Source: Undaria pinnatifida
Lineage: Eukaryota; Sar; Phaeophyceae; Laminariales; Alariaceae
Direction of reading: 5' to 3'
Length of the DNA stretch: 64,000 nucleotides
NCBI GenBank assembly: GCA_012845835.1
Contig: JABAKD010000008.1
Location: 12,467,001 to 12,531,000, forward strand
The notes under the pieces are model-generated. The model made no database searches. It was not told the origin of the DNA and was given only the letters and a program-made list of their open reading frames with translations. The first letter of the stretch is position 1; each line of letters begins with the position of its first letter. Of this stretch, positions 23,199 to 36,526 are shown in pieces. The position numbers and the translations under genes were made by a program.

Positions 23199-24990
23199 GG
23201 TTCCTCTATTAGCTGTAGGTAGCTTCTGTGGACGCTGGGCTTTGTTCCTCGCTCTCTGTGTGCGTCTCGCTCTCCCTCCACTCGCTGCCTCACTGCCTGC
23301 CTGCTGTGTGTTGATGTCCTCTCTCCTACTGCCTACGAAAAAGAATTTTTAAAAATTCGAAAGATCGCTAACTTGCAAACACACAGAAAAGGGCAGGAGT
23401 CTTCCTGATGGAATGGAGCCGAGCAAAATATGTATAGACCTTCGCCAGGCAGATAGGGTTTTTCTTGGCGTCCTTCTACAGCAGGTGTCACAGAAAGGCC
23501 TCGTGATGGAAATGAACCGTCCGCCCCGCGGGGAAGAAGTCAGCAGTGGCGACTAGTTAGCGTGATGTGAGGTGCGAGGTAGTGCGAGTTGAACCCACAA
23601 TTCTCAATTTTGAAGAAACTGAATAATGGCGGTTTCAGGCTCCAGGGTAGTCCAACGTGTATAAAGGCGTTTTGCAGCATTTGCGATGCACAAACGCACA
23701 AACTGATTTTGGGTTTTTCTTCACCTCCCATCTCTTCTGCTGTCGTTCGTTGTGCTGCACCTTGCGAGAACCAGGCTACCCTCGGACCTGGCCAACGCCC
23801 CCGACCGTCTCCCAACAGGTATGCAACCAGGAGTGCGGACGCCAACATTCGTGATGTCTCTTAAGTTTGCGCAAACTGCCCCTAGTTCTCCAATGAAGCT
23901 GTGGTGCGTTTTTCTTCTTGCCTCGTTCCTCACTACGCGTGCTAGAGAGCAAGAAGAATCCGTACGAGAGGGAAGCGAACGGGCGCTCGAAGTTGCTACC
24001 ATTGTTCCACAGATTTGTCTCTGATAGCTTACCGTGCTGCGAGAAACCCAAGCGTATGTCGGCAGCCAGGTGTCGCGAGCTGCTTGCTCCTCCGGTGCAT
24101 CTTCTTCGACCCCTCCCTCCTCCCCCCCCCCTCGCGTGTTTCGATTTTCTGTGGCAGGGGTCCCGGGCGATCTCTGCCTTCGATTACAGAATAGTCTGAT
24201 GCGTTGCATAGATGGGAGCAGGCCCCGCGTTATACGGCCTGCACCAGCCCCAATATAAGGGTTGTGGCCCGATACCGTTGGCAACTGGTCTTGCACTCGC
24301 TGGGTGTACTGGTTCATGCCTGTGCCGGGTACTGCTCGGGCATGCCCTCTCTCTTTGCCCTCTGTTTTTGCCCCCTCTTGAGTCTCTCTCGGGAACTGAA
24401 CTAAAAACACAAGAGCATGGCGTACCAGGTGCGTAAATAACAACGAAAAACGAACGGAAGATCGACCTATTCTTTTCGGTCTGGTCCCTCCTGTTTGTTA
24501 TTTTCGTGTGTGCGGTGTCCGCTGCGCTGTGCGTTGTCGTGTGCCGTGTGTTCTCCGTTAAACTGATGTTTCCATCCACTTGTACATCCAGCATGCAACC
24601 AATGTCCGTGGTGATGCCTCGTAGAGACGAGCTCTGTGGTCGCAAACTTCGAGACAGAGATACACATTATTGCATAATTCAGCAAGGTGGTTTCGGCCAT
24701 GCAATGCCAACAGCAACACGTTGGCACAACACAACTTTTTCAAGCCAGCACACCAGACTATTTCCAGTAACAAAATAACAAGGCAAGTTGAACAATTAAT
24801 GCCAAGGGCAGTAGAAAATGCGGAGAGAGGGGTACACGACAAGTAGACAGTCGCACTGAAAGAAGGCAAACAGGTGGGTGGGCACGAAAAAAATGAAGAT
24901 CAAAGCACAACAGACAGCCAGCAACTACTGCTGCTGCTGTAGTAGCAACGCTACACAGCAGATGACGCCATCCAACGAACGTCAGGGGCA

Positions 24991-25205
24991 GCAACCATAT
25001 TGGGTTTCGACTAGCCCTACTGCTGTAGGTGTAGGCGCGTTGCCGCCTATGGCCTTGTGACCTGCGCACTCTGACTGCACACAGACTGGTGCCAATACCG
25101 TAGCAACTATATTGGGTTTCGACTGGTACTACTGCTGTAGGTGTAGGCGCGTTGCCGCCTATGGTCTTGTGAGCTGCGCACTATGACTACACACAGGCTG
25201 GTGCA
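24991..25205 (+). repeat. 112-bp tandem duplication
   Basis: Units begin GCAACCATATTGGG (24991) and GCAACTATATTGGG (25103). Confidence 0.88.
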
Positions 25206-25733
25206 ACACCGTCATCGTCACCCCCGCACAAGCCTAATACTCCGGAAACCCTTCCCTATACTAGTTCCAAGTAACCTCAATAGAGGGTTTCCAGTTGTTG
25301 AGGCGTTAAGCAAGCAAAAACGCAGCAACAAAGCCGATTACACCACCCAACCGGCGTCGGGGCAGCACCCAAACAAACTGGATTCCGAATGCAACTTTTA
25401 GAGGGTTAGTAGCATTGCTGCCTGGTCTGTCCTCTACTTACTGCATCTTCGACGGCGGTGTCATACCGACATCATCGCCTCAAAGGCCCCCAAGGGTCCC
25501 CTAGAGGAAAAGAGAAAGGGCAAAGCAAAACGAGAAAAAAATGAAGGGACGAAGAAATGGAAAAAAATAGGATGAAAGGGAAAAGGGGAAAACCGGTTCG
25601 GCAAGAACCCGCATGCCGGCGGTGGCATTGTAGTACCGCAGCCAGTATAGGCTGACAGCACCCCCGAGGGGTATGCAGAACAAACAACGAAACCAATAGG
25701 CAGTCGCAGTAGCTTGAGGTTACGTAGACAAGA

Positions 25734-26046
25734 GTTTTTTTTTTCACACTTTTACATTCCAGCTTCTGGGCAAAGCCGTGGTCACGGGTGTCGTCCCTTT
25801 CCCCCCCCCCGGTTCTTGCCTTCAAGTTTTATTGTGGATAAGGTCCAGCAATCCCACTGGTGGTGGATTGTTCATCGAGTTTGGAGTGTTGCTAACTACC
25901 CTCTCGCGCTTTCCGCAAGTCAAGTTGTGCATGAGAAAAAGTCCCAACGAATTTACACGAGTACGAATGCACTCGGGGGGACTCGGGTTGACGAAACTGA
26001 CTTATACCAGGCTAGAGGATAACCTGATACGCCACCGGGGCGACCG
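25734..26046 (-). mobile_element. SINE-1 copy, reversed
   Basis: Poly-T at the left, tRNA-like head at the right (CGCCACCGGGGCGACC). Confidence 0.85.
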
Positions 26047-26852
26047 GTATAACTCTACTATTAATACCAGGTATCAGTAGTCGGCCTGGTGCCTTTCTAC
26101 CCTGTCTGCCGTGCCGTTTTTGCTTTCAACAGCGACTTCTAGCTATTAAGGTTTCCTTACTCGCCACCCCCGGGGTGTTTTGCGCGACGCATCCGGGCTG
26201 GCGGCGCTCCAAGCTATTTCTTTCCTCGTATACGTACCACCTGGCCGTGAACCGTTCCGTGCTTGGCAAGAAGAGGTCCGCCTTCGTGACACGACGCCGT
26301 TGGCTTGTTGTTGCCTAATAATAGGATGAAAGTATAGGAGTCGAGGAAATTGGGGTGCGAGGAGACGCGAAGAATTGAAACTTCGTTTTTCTTCTTTTCA
26401 GACTCCTTTCTTCCACCCCCATGATTCTAAATTCTCGTGCTTTTTTAACCCCTTTCGAGCCCCCACATCCGTCCATACTAACTTCAAGTAAAATTTTCCC
26501 CAAAAAGGGGTTCCAGTTGTGAAGGCCACTCGCCACATGATGAAGCAGACGATACGTCATGACCACTCGTTATTAGCCAATCAAAAACATTGACCCGTGT
26601 TACATGCTAGAAATAATTTCCGCCATACGCGACACCGCAGCAGTTAAGAAATTGGAAACTGACTGAACTTGGGAGGTAAGAACATGTGGCTCGTGTTTCG
26701 CGCGAACGAAAAAGCAGTTTAATTACTGCAAGATTTTGTCCACACCCTGCCTCGTGTATCATGCGAATTGTAACCTGGCACAGCAAAAAAATGTGGGTCG
26801 CGTACTCTGCTGTATTCTGGAGTAGGTTGTACCCAGTAGCAGATAGAGGCTG

Positions 26853-27161
26853 CCGGCCGCCCCGGTGGCGTATCAGGTTATCCTCGAGCCTGGTATAGGT
26901 CAGTTTCGTTAGTTCGAGTCTCCTCGAGTGCATACTCGTATAAATTCGTGGGGACTTTTTCTTGTGCACAAATTGACTCTGCGGAAAGCGAGAGAGTGAG
27001 TCAGCAACACTCGATGAAACATCGACGAGCAGTGGGACTGCTGAACCCTATGCGCGATAAAAAAATGGAAGGCAAGAACCGGGGGGAAGAAGGGACGACA
27101 CCTGTGACGACGGTTTGTCCAGAAGCTGGAAAGCAGAAGTGTGTGAAAAAGAAGAAAAAAA
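26853..27161 (+). mobile_element. SINE-1, tRNA-derived, complete, TSD AGAGGCTG
   Basis: The head GCCCCGGTGGCGTATCAGG carries a pol III A box, and TTAGTTCGAGTCTCC matches a B box. The body contains GACACCTGTGACGACGG and CCAGAAGCTGGAAAG, and the A-rich tail ends at 27161. AGAGGCTG flanks both ends (26845-26852, 27162-27169). Confidence 0.88.
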
Positions 27162-28230
27162 AGAGGCTGTACCAGAAGACAAACGCTTGTGTGAACCCTG
27201 CCCATTTTAGCGTGTTAATGGACGGAAGAAGAACTTAACAGGTCGTTTTACGAGTAGTTATTTCATAAAACCATTTTGAAACGCGTCAGTTGTGAATTCG
27301 TTATTGTACAGCTGTAATACGAGTACGCACACAACGATCGTAGAGTCGTAGTACGGAGAACATGCCGTAAAAACTTTGGAGTTTGGAACACATGGCTCGA
27401 CTTTTGCACGAAACATAACAAAACCGTCGTTTTCACTTAATTTGTGAGACCTTAGCATAGGACTTACACCCTTCTTAAATCGTGTGGAACGAAAAATCCT
27501 CCTTCGTGTGAGAATATTCACACCCCCGGTAGATCATGAACTAGGTCATCTAGAGTAGATCCTGTATCTGCCGTTTTGAGATGTTGTGCAGGACCTGGTA
27601 CATGGAGAGTACCGATCCAACCCTGGAGATCTGTACATGGAGAGATCCGATAAAACCCTGGAAACATGTGCTAGATCATGCAGATCGCACGGCTCCCGCC
27701 CGGTAACATGAGCTAGACCATACTGGTACAGATCTTACCTGAAATATCTTGATCATCAAGTGGAGATCTATGGTGATCTGTCCAACGTGTGAAGATTTTT
27801 AACCTGTTGCGGCCGACAAGGCAGTATAATACAGGAGTAGTACTTTTAACAGATCTGTCGAGCTGGTGTCGCTTTCAGGTTGCCTGCCTGGTGCAGCAAA
27901 CCGTCCAGCATTATCGGTAGCATACCCCCGAACACCAGCACGTAATCAAAGGCTCGACTGCCGATAATGTATTTATTGGCCACACCGGTATCATCCCAGC
28001 GGGCTGCTCTTCCTGTACACACGAGCTACTCTTTGACAGCCCGGCACAAAAATATGGTAGCATGATTACACGCCGCGGAAAGTTCCAACCGGCAGCCAGT
28101 CGCCACCGGCACCTTCGAATAGCGCAGAGCGTTCGAGGTGAACAACGGAAGCAGCACCAGCAGCGGCAGCGTAGCGGAGGGCGCAGAAAAGTCATAATGA
28201 TAATCCACGGCACAACCACTAGTACCGCAC

Positions 28231-28322
28231 TTAACCCCTTTACAACTGGGAACCCGTTTTGGGGACAGATTTACTTGAAGTTAGTATAGGGAGGTAGTTG
28301 GGGGCTCTAAAGGGGTTTTAAC
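28231..28322 (+). mobile_element. MITE-B copy
   Basis: TTAACCCCTTTACAACTGGG to CTCTAAAGGGGTTTTAA, flanked by GCAC and CAGC. It lies upstream of the four-helix gene. Confidence 0.82.
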
Positions 28323-29349
28323 AGCAGCGGGGAGAAAAAACAGCAGCAGCAGCAGCGCACCCAGTAGCAGCAGCGGTAGCGGACAGGGCAGAGGAAGGCA
28401 GCATGATGAACCACAGCTGCAGCAGCAGCAGCAGCGCGCTCAGCAGCAACGGGGAAGGAAACCGGTAAAGCCAACCCACTACAGCAACAGCAACAGCAGC
28501 AGCAGCGCACTTAGCTGCAGGTGCAGTAATAGTAGCGGGCGGAGCAGAGGGAACAAATATATTCCAAGCCACAACGGAAGCAGCAGCACCGCCACCACAA
28601 CCACCAGTAGCGCTCTCGTGGGCTCCTCTCTTGTTTGCGGGTGGCTGATGTTGCAGGCTCTATGACGGGCAGCTGTATGATGTGTGCCGACCATCCGCGT
28701 CCGAATGAATGGTACAATATGAGTATGGGTCGCACGAGGGCGACCCCTCTGCCACACAGGCCGCACAGAGGACAAGGGGCCGCAGGGCGACCTGCTGTGC
28801 GGCTTAAGTTTGTAATTCCTTCTGTTGCTCGCCTCCCCCCTCCCCTTTTTCCTCTAAAATATGAATTTCTCGCGGTCGCGGTGAGGGTGACCGGCGGGCG
28901 GCGGGCGGGCGAGCGTTCGGTGAAACCAAGACCTCGCTCGAGTATTCTACCTTAGGCTGGTGTACGGAGACATGTTCATACGTTCAGCATGCTGGGCATT
29001 TGTTTCGTAAGCTTACCCCGTCCGCGAGAAGAAACGCCTCCAGCGCATGAAAACCAACAGAGAAGACAACCCGCCTGCCCCTCTCGAGCACTTGCAGTAG
29101 CCAACGACAAGCAGCAAGCATCAGCAGCCGTGTCACAACAAATGTTTTCTCTTTTACCCCTCCCCTCCCCCGTCCCCTCCCCAATTCCCCCCCGTCCCCT
29201 CCCCACCCCCGTCCCTACGCCCCTCCCCCTCCCCACCCGCCGCCTTCCTCCACCTCCCCTCCCTAACCCCCCCTCCTCTCATCCCCCTCCGCTCCCTCCC
29301 CCCCCCTCCCCACCCCTCCCCACCCCCCTTCAGACCCTCGAGCAACACC

Positions 29350-32300
29350 ATGAGCATCAGGAATGCGCTTTGCGCCCCTTGCGACAAGAACCCGCAAAAG
29401 GCGATTGCCTATGCGTGGTTTATGTCCATCGTGTTGGTGATTGTAGCGTTCATTTGCGCCTGCGTTTCGGCGGGCAAGAGCGGGGGGGACGGGAGCGCTT
29501 CGCTGGGGTTTGCCGCCGTGTGGACGGTGAGTGGGATTGGGGGGGTTATGTTGGCGTGTTTTTATTTGGCGGGGGGGGGGGGGGGGGTACTCATTTGTTG
29601 CTTGCCTTAGTTATTTTTGACCATTGACCACGCATCCCTTCCGAGACGGAGCACCGTTCCCTCTCCTTATGGAGACACCTCCAACATTTTGGGCACTCAT
29701 TACGCTTCTTCCATATACTACAATTGTATTGGGGGGGGGAGGGGTTCAGTTTGTAGGAGATGGGAACTGGGGGAGGGGGGACGGAAGGGACTTAAATCTG
29801 CGTGGGGTAGAATTTTCCGCCTGCGGTGCTGCGGGCAAGAGCGGAGCCGACGGGAGCGCTTCGCTGGGATTTGCCGCATTGCCGACGGTGAGCGGGGGGG
29901 AGGGGGGGGCGTACTCACTTGTTGCTTGCCTTTAGTCATTTGACCATTGACCACGCATCGCTTTCGAGACGAGCACCGGGGGGGGGGGGGGGGGGGGTAT
30001 GACGTTTTTTGTGTTGCGGGAAGGGGGGGGGGCGATGGTAGCGTTCAGTTGCGCCTGCACTTCCGCCAGCAAGATCTGGGGGGACGCGAGCGTTTCTCTA
30101 GGGTTTGCCACAGTGTGGACGGTAAGCAGAGAGGGACGTTGTGATGGCGTTTTTGTTGTGGCGGGGCGCACGGGGGATGAGGTGGAAGGGGGCGGGTCAT
30201 GGTGGCGTTCATTTGTACCTGCGTGCCGCCGGAAGGAGCGGAGGGGCGGGAGAGCTTGGCTGTGGTTTGCCGCCGTGTGGACGGTGAGCGGGGGGGGGGG
30301 TTGGTTCGGGGGAGGTGAGGTTTTATTGTTGGGGGGGGGGGGTAGGGAACTCGGTTTGTTAGGGGTTGGAATTGTTTTGGCTTGGGCTGATGCCGGCAAG
30401 ACCGCGGGAGGCGGGAACGCTTCGCCAGGTTTTGCGGCTGTGTGGGCGGTGAGTGGATTGAGGGGGGGGGGGGGGGGGAGCGTATGATGGCGTTTGCATG
30501 TTAGTAGGGGGAGAGACGGGGGGGTCGGGGGGACCAGCTTTGGCTTTTGCATGACTTTGGCTTGGCTTGGCTTACCATAGTTTGTTTGGCTTGGCTTGGC
30601 TTCGCTGCATGGCTTGCCTTGCCTTTAGCTTGGCTTGGCTGGGCTTGGCTGGGCTTGGCTTGGCTGGGCTGGGCTGGGCTGGGCTGGACTGGGCTGGGCT
30701 GGGCTGAGCTGGGCTGGGCTGAGCTGGGCTGGGCTGGGCTGGGCTGGGCTGGGCTTGGCTTGACCTGGATTGACTTGGCTTGGCTCGGCTCGGCTTGGCT
30801 GGACTTGCCTTGGCGTGTGATGGTTTCTCAGTTTGTCTGGCTTAGCTTTGGCTTGGCTTGGCTGGGCTTTGAAATTAGCTTGGCTTGGCTTCGACGTGGC
30901 TTGGCTTGCTTTACTATGGCTTGGCATGACTCGGCATGACTCTGACTTGCTTGGCTTTTCCGTATTGTGGCATAGCTAAGGTTTGGCTGAATTTCCTATC
31001 TACACGTATCCTCGTACCGCCCTGCCATGCCGCCAAGCATACGGCCCTCACCGGCTTGCGTTTTTTGTCGGCGCATGGCATACGGTCAGACGGCCAGGCA
31101 CATGATACGTACGACTTTTACCTTCGGTGAAAGCCTGTGTCGGCGGTCCTGCGGCAACAGCAGTATTGGACAGGACACGTATTAATAGGAAGAAACAGGA
31201 ATCTCGGTCTCAGGCTGGGTTTCTTGTTACTACTAACCCAAACGCCTCCCTGCGCTAATTCCAAGCATTAATGGTTTGTCCCCCGAAACGGGTTTCCAGT
31301 TGTACAGGCGTTAAGGGACCGTCATTCAGGAATCGTTTTCGCCAAACAAGTACACCCGCTGTTGTAGCACGACTCGGGCACCAGGGTATCAAGGTGTATC
31401 ATAATGACTGCTGTAGAATTGCTCTCGCGTGAATACTTGCCTACTAACCCGCCGAAATTGGGAGTGCAAACCTCGTGCGCAAAAAAATGAAAAGAAGAAT
31501 CGTGGGGGTGGGGTGGGGGGAGAAGACATCTGTGACAACGGCTTGTTCAGAAAGGTCGCTGACGGTAAATCAATCCTCCCACGACCCACGAGTTGAGCTG
31601 GAAATTCCACGGCATGATCAAAGAACAAACGGCGGTGCGCCAGCAGTCCGGTGCAGGTTTTCGTTTATTTTTCTTGTTTGTGTGTGTGTTTTCTGGCGTG
31701 GCACATGTTTGTAACGTTGGCGGCGTTATAATATAGGAGGCGTTCGTTGCTGCTGCGAAGGTATCCAACTCTAATTACAAGCGGTTTGTCCCTTAAACAT
31801 GGCTTCGGTTGAGAGGGAGTAGACGGTTACAAACCCCTTGAATGAACTAGCTGCGCCCACGTTTACGGGGGGAAGAAACGCGTGGGCGTTTGTGCAGGAT
31901 ACGTTTTGCAGTAGTCATAGAAAAACGCCTACCCCGATACACCGGGATAGAGATCTTGATATGCTTTTGCTTCGTTTCATTACTAGTCATACCCCGTGTA
32001 TGGCGATCACACAAACGACGATCGCGATAATGTGAAGCGTCTACGAGTACCAGTAGCGTGAGCACGCGGCAGTACTAGTAAGATCGTGCTGCGCCCTTGC
32101 CGGACGATTTTTTGCGTTGTTGTCGTTGGGACGCCAATTTTATCGTCGCCAACGCGAGCAAATGATCGATGCCGTAATCGTCAGTTTTTGTCAGTTGCCG
32201 CTGGACGACCTTCTAACCGTACGTTCAAGTTGGGCCTCTTTATAGCCGGAAACCTGTTTTTGGCGGCAAATTACGTGATACTAGTATAGGGAGGGGTTTG

Positions 32301-35300
32301 GGGGGGAGTCAACGCCTTTTCAACTGGAACCCGTTTTCGGAGGCAAATCACTTGACGTAAGTATTGGGAGGGGTTGGGGGATTCTGAAGAGGTTAACGCC
32401 TTTAAAACTGGAAACCCGTTTTTGAGTTCAAGTTACTTGATACTAGTATAGGGAGGGGTTTGGAATTCGGAAGGAGTTGACGCCTTTTCAACTGGAACCC
32501 GTTTTTGGAGGCAAACTACTTGACACTAGTGTAGGGAGGGGTTGAGGGGTTCTGAAGGGGTTAACGCCTTTACAGCTAGAAACCCGCTTTTGGGGACGAA
32601 TTGCTTGATGCTAGTACAGGGAGGGGGTTGGGGGTTCTGGAGGCTTCAACCGCAACGTCCGTCTTCTTCCGCCGTGCACGTTCTTTGGCCTTCTGTGTAA
32701 AGCTTTGAGCCTTCTCAATCTCTACACTGGTATGGGAGATGCAGGCTCACTTGAGCGTGCGTTTGGAAATGCGTCTTCTGGCCAGTGCTTAGCGGTTTAT
32801 TTCCTGTGGGTTCTACCGCCGCCGCACCCGCTTTCTTTAGTCGTCGTCCATGCTTTCGCCTCCCGCTGTGTCGACTGCTGTGACAGCCGCTTCTTTTGTC
32901 CCCTGATCGAGTTGGTTCATTTGAACGGCTGTTTTCAAGTATGTTGAGTGCTAAACGGTTGTTTCCTGCGGTTTCGACCGCCGCCGAAGCATCCGCTTTC
33001 TTTAGTCGTGCATGGTTTCGCCTCCTGCTGTGTCGACTTGAACCGCTTCTTTGTCCGATGCCCGAGTTGGTTCATTAGAACGTGCGTTTCGAAGTATGTC
33101 CGGGCTCCTGCTGTGTCAGCAGCTTCAGCCCCCTTTAGGGCCCCCAAACCCCTCCCTATACTAGTTCCAAGTAATTTGTCCCCAAAAACGGGTTTCCAGT
33201 TGTGCAGGTGTTAACGTCTGCTCGATTGGGAACCGATGCAGCTTCTAAGCGAGCCTCAGCGGCAGCGAGCTCGCGGGCGTATGTGCGTACCGGGTACTGC
33301 TGTGGGCCCACTGCTTGTGGGCCCACTGCTTGTGGGCCCACTGCTTGTGGGCCCACTGCTGTGTATAAATATGGCTGTACTGCTGCTGCGTGCGTACAGT
33401 TGTGCGTTAGGGACTAGGTACTACGTACGCATTTGTATCTGCCTGCGGTAGCGAAGCGGAAGTGAAGCAGCCTGCTCGTCATGCATGGCTGTACGCTGTA
33501 TGTTTGCAACTCGGTGGATGTGTTATACGTACCGGGTACTGCTATATGTGAATATTGCCGTGGCGAGCCGGTCGCCCCGGTGGCGTATTAGGTTATGTTC
33601 GAGCCTGGTATAGGTCAGTTTCGTGAGTTTGAATCCCCCCGAGTGCATACTGGTGTAACTTGGTGGGGACTTTTTCTTGTGGACAAATTGATTTGCGGAA
33701 AGCGCGAGAGCGTGAGTTAGCAACACTCAATGAAAAATCGACGAGCGGTGGGATTGCTGAACCCTATGCGCGACAAAAATCGAAGGCAAGAACCAAGGGG
33801 GAGAAGGGACGACACCTGTGACCACGGCTTGTCCAGAAGCTGGAAAGTAGATGCGTGTGAAAAAGCCGTTCCGCTTTGCGTACGTAGTGCGTTATGGACT
33901 AGTTATGATACGAATCTGCATATTTGTCTCGAGTCTGAGTAGTGGAGCCTACGTACAGCGTATGAGAGCCTGCTCGTCATGCATGGCCATATGTGTCGCC
34001 CCGGTGGCGTATCAGGTTATCCTCGAGCCTGGTATAGGTCAGTTTCGTGAGTTCGAATCCCCCCGAGTGCATACTCGTATAAATTCTTGGGGACTTTTTC
34101 TCGCGCACAAATTGACTTGCGGTAAACGCGAGAGCGTGAGTTAGCAACACTCGATGAAAAATCGACGAGCGGTGGGATTGCTGAACCCTATGCGCGACAA
34201 AAATCGAAGGCAAGAACCAAGGGGGAGAAGGGACGACACCTGTGACCACGGCTTGTCCAGAAGCTGGAAAGTAGATGTGTGCGAAAAAAAAAAAATATAT
34301 ATATATATATATATACGATTGTGTGACTAAAGGGATTCACGTCGTGGGTACCGCTGTGTATGGATATGCCTGCGCGTACGTAGCGTATTAGAGACTGTGT
34401 ACGCATCTGTATAGCTTCCTGGGGTGGCAAAAAACCTAGGTGAGAGAGCCTGCTCGTCATGCATGGTTATAGGTTCGTGACTCAAGAAAAAACAGTCTGG
34501 GACTCAGGAGTGCGTGTGCACGGCTAAGTTTGTTCTAGTTTTATTTTATTTTTGCACAACTACGTGCACAGCTGTAGTCCTTTCCTTCATCACTTCAACT
34601 CGGTGTTTTTACGACGTACCAAGTTTGGTTGGGTAGGAGTCAAACATGTCAGGAGGCGGCACCTTGAAGCCCGTGACCCCTTGACGGACGGCAATTTTCC
34701 ATTAATTTACCTTCGCTGACGCCAAATTACGAGGTTTTGGTGTGGAACGGTCGGTTTGACGCCCTTGACCGCTGGGCGTTTTCCCTTGACTGACCGTCTC
34801 CTGACATCTTTGGTATGAGTTGGGTAGCAAAACATATAACTCTAGTAGTGAAACGGTCGAACGTCACTATCGGAGGACAACCCAACTCACGAAGAATCAG
34901 CAAAAAAAAAAATGGTCAAGAAGTACGCTTCTCCTCCATGATACGATTTTTGTTTTATACTGGAGTATTTTTTAACCTATTTTTTTCTGGGTTGGTAGGC
35001 CTTGGATCTTTTTACATTCGGCGGTTTGAATACTATTTCTATGTTTTCCGACCCAACTGAGGTTGTTGGGAAACGCAAACACTACAGCTGTGAGTCGACA
35101 CGACTTAGGTCACCAACTTTTGTTATTTGTCGGACAAAAAGTTGGTCGTTTCCCTGGGAGGTGCTGTCTATCTGACTTATTGGATTTCCGTACTTGTGGG
35201 AAGGGATGCATTTTTGTGTTTTCTGGGCGGGCCGGAGGGGGGCAACTTGGCTCGCTTCGCTCGCCTGACTCAAGTCCGTAAGTCGGCTGGCCATCTGGTG

Positions 35301-36488
35301 GTTTCGCCATCCGACTTGCTGGCTAAAGTCAGTTAGTTGGCTTACGGCACTTGCCGATTAGTGAATTGTTGCCGACTCAGCCGTAGCTAACACCCTACAG
35401 TTGCCTCGCTAATTCCAAGCCGCTTGTCCCCAAAAGCGCGGGTGGATTTTCTCTGAAGGGTTTGGTTTAAGTGCCATCTACCGCCTCCCCTCCCTCCCCC
35501 CCTAAACCTGCACATCTCTTAGGGGCGCACACGACGACGACGGCGATGCGAAATGAAACTATCCACACCTCGGACAGTTCACGATCTAGATACTGCAGAT
35601 CATATAGATAGTGTATCTGTCGTCATGATCACGATCTAGATCATACAGATCATATAGATGATATATCTGTCGTCATGGTCATGATCTACTTTGAAGATGA
35701 TCTATTAATTGATCATGCAGATCATCTATATATGTCATGATCACGATCTACATAATCTATTATCGGATAATGTAAACCTTCTAGATCATGAATCTGTCGC
35801 CGTGACCGCGATCTACATAATCTATTAGTAGATCATATATATATATATGTCGTCATGGTCACGATCTAGATAATGTAGTTATATATCATATAGATTATAT
35901 GCCTTTCGTCATGATCACGATCTACATAATCTATTGATGGATCATATAGATCATCTAGACCCTATGTCTGTCGTCATGATCACTATCTACATCATCATAT
36001 ACCTGTCGTCGTGATCACGATCTAGATAACCTACTAATAGATCCCATGTCTGTCGTCATGGTATGTTATGCAAGATCTGTATGGACACCTATCGTCATGG
36101 TATGTTGTGCAAGATCTGTGTAGATATCTATCGTCATGGTATGTTGTGCAAGATCTGTGTAGATATCTATCGTCATGGTATGATGTGCATGATCTGTGTA
36201 GTCCAAATCCAACCTAGCAAACTTGTGCTAGATTATCCAGATCATCCGCTTCCCACCCGGCAGCACGATCTATAAGCCATGCAGATCAAATAGACAAGGG
36301 ATATATCTGCCAAACATGACAGATCGTCAAGAGGGGCCTGATCTGCCCGATGCGTAAAACTATCACGTCACACCACATGACACGTGGCATCCCGTCGCGT
36401 TATTTTTACTCTAGTTTTTTTTTATCGATTTAGTGGTTACAGGCTTTGTCTGTTTTCTGTTGCTTCGCCTTCGCCTTACTTTTTTTCC

Positions 36489-36526
<38 letters not shown>

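Larger units (their letters stand above)
23199..29349. other. Intergenic region between divergent genes
   Basis: Upstream of both the carrier (minus) and the four-helix gene (plus). Holds the 112-bp duplication, SINE-1 copies, MITE-B and MITE-D copies, and an AGC-rich trinucleotide stretch (28330-28620). Open frames here (for example 23721-24443) lack protein-like composition. No TATA box could be assigned. A C-rich tract (29150-29335) precedes the four-helix ATG. Confidence 0.6.
33385..34470 (+). repeat. ~490-bp tandem segment carrying SINE-1
   Basis: The landmark CCTGCTCGTCATGCATGG recurs near 33470, 33969 and 34451. The intervals contain the two SINE-1 copies, so host sequence and SINE were amplified together. 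Confidence 0.75.

Noticed and set aside
23721-24443. 240-codon minus-strand open frame upstream of the carrier
   Set aside because: Composition is not protein-like, no splice partners or motifs, and overlapping frames are similarly open.
29999-30487. 162-codon frame as a separate gene
   Set aside because: It is the joined reading of decayed exon-1 duplicates and G-rich spacers.
30547-30939. Open frame rich in AWLG repeats
   Set aside because: Product of the GGCTT/GGGCT array; no gene signals.
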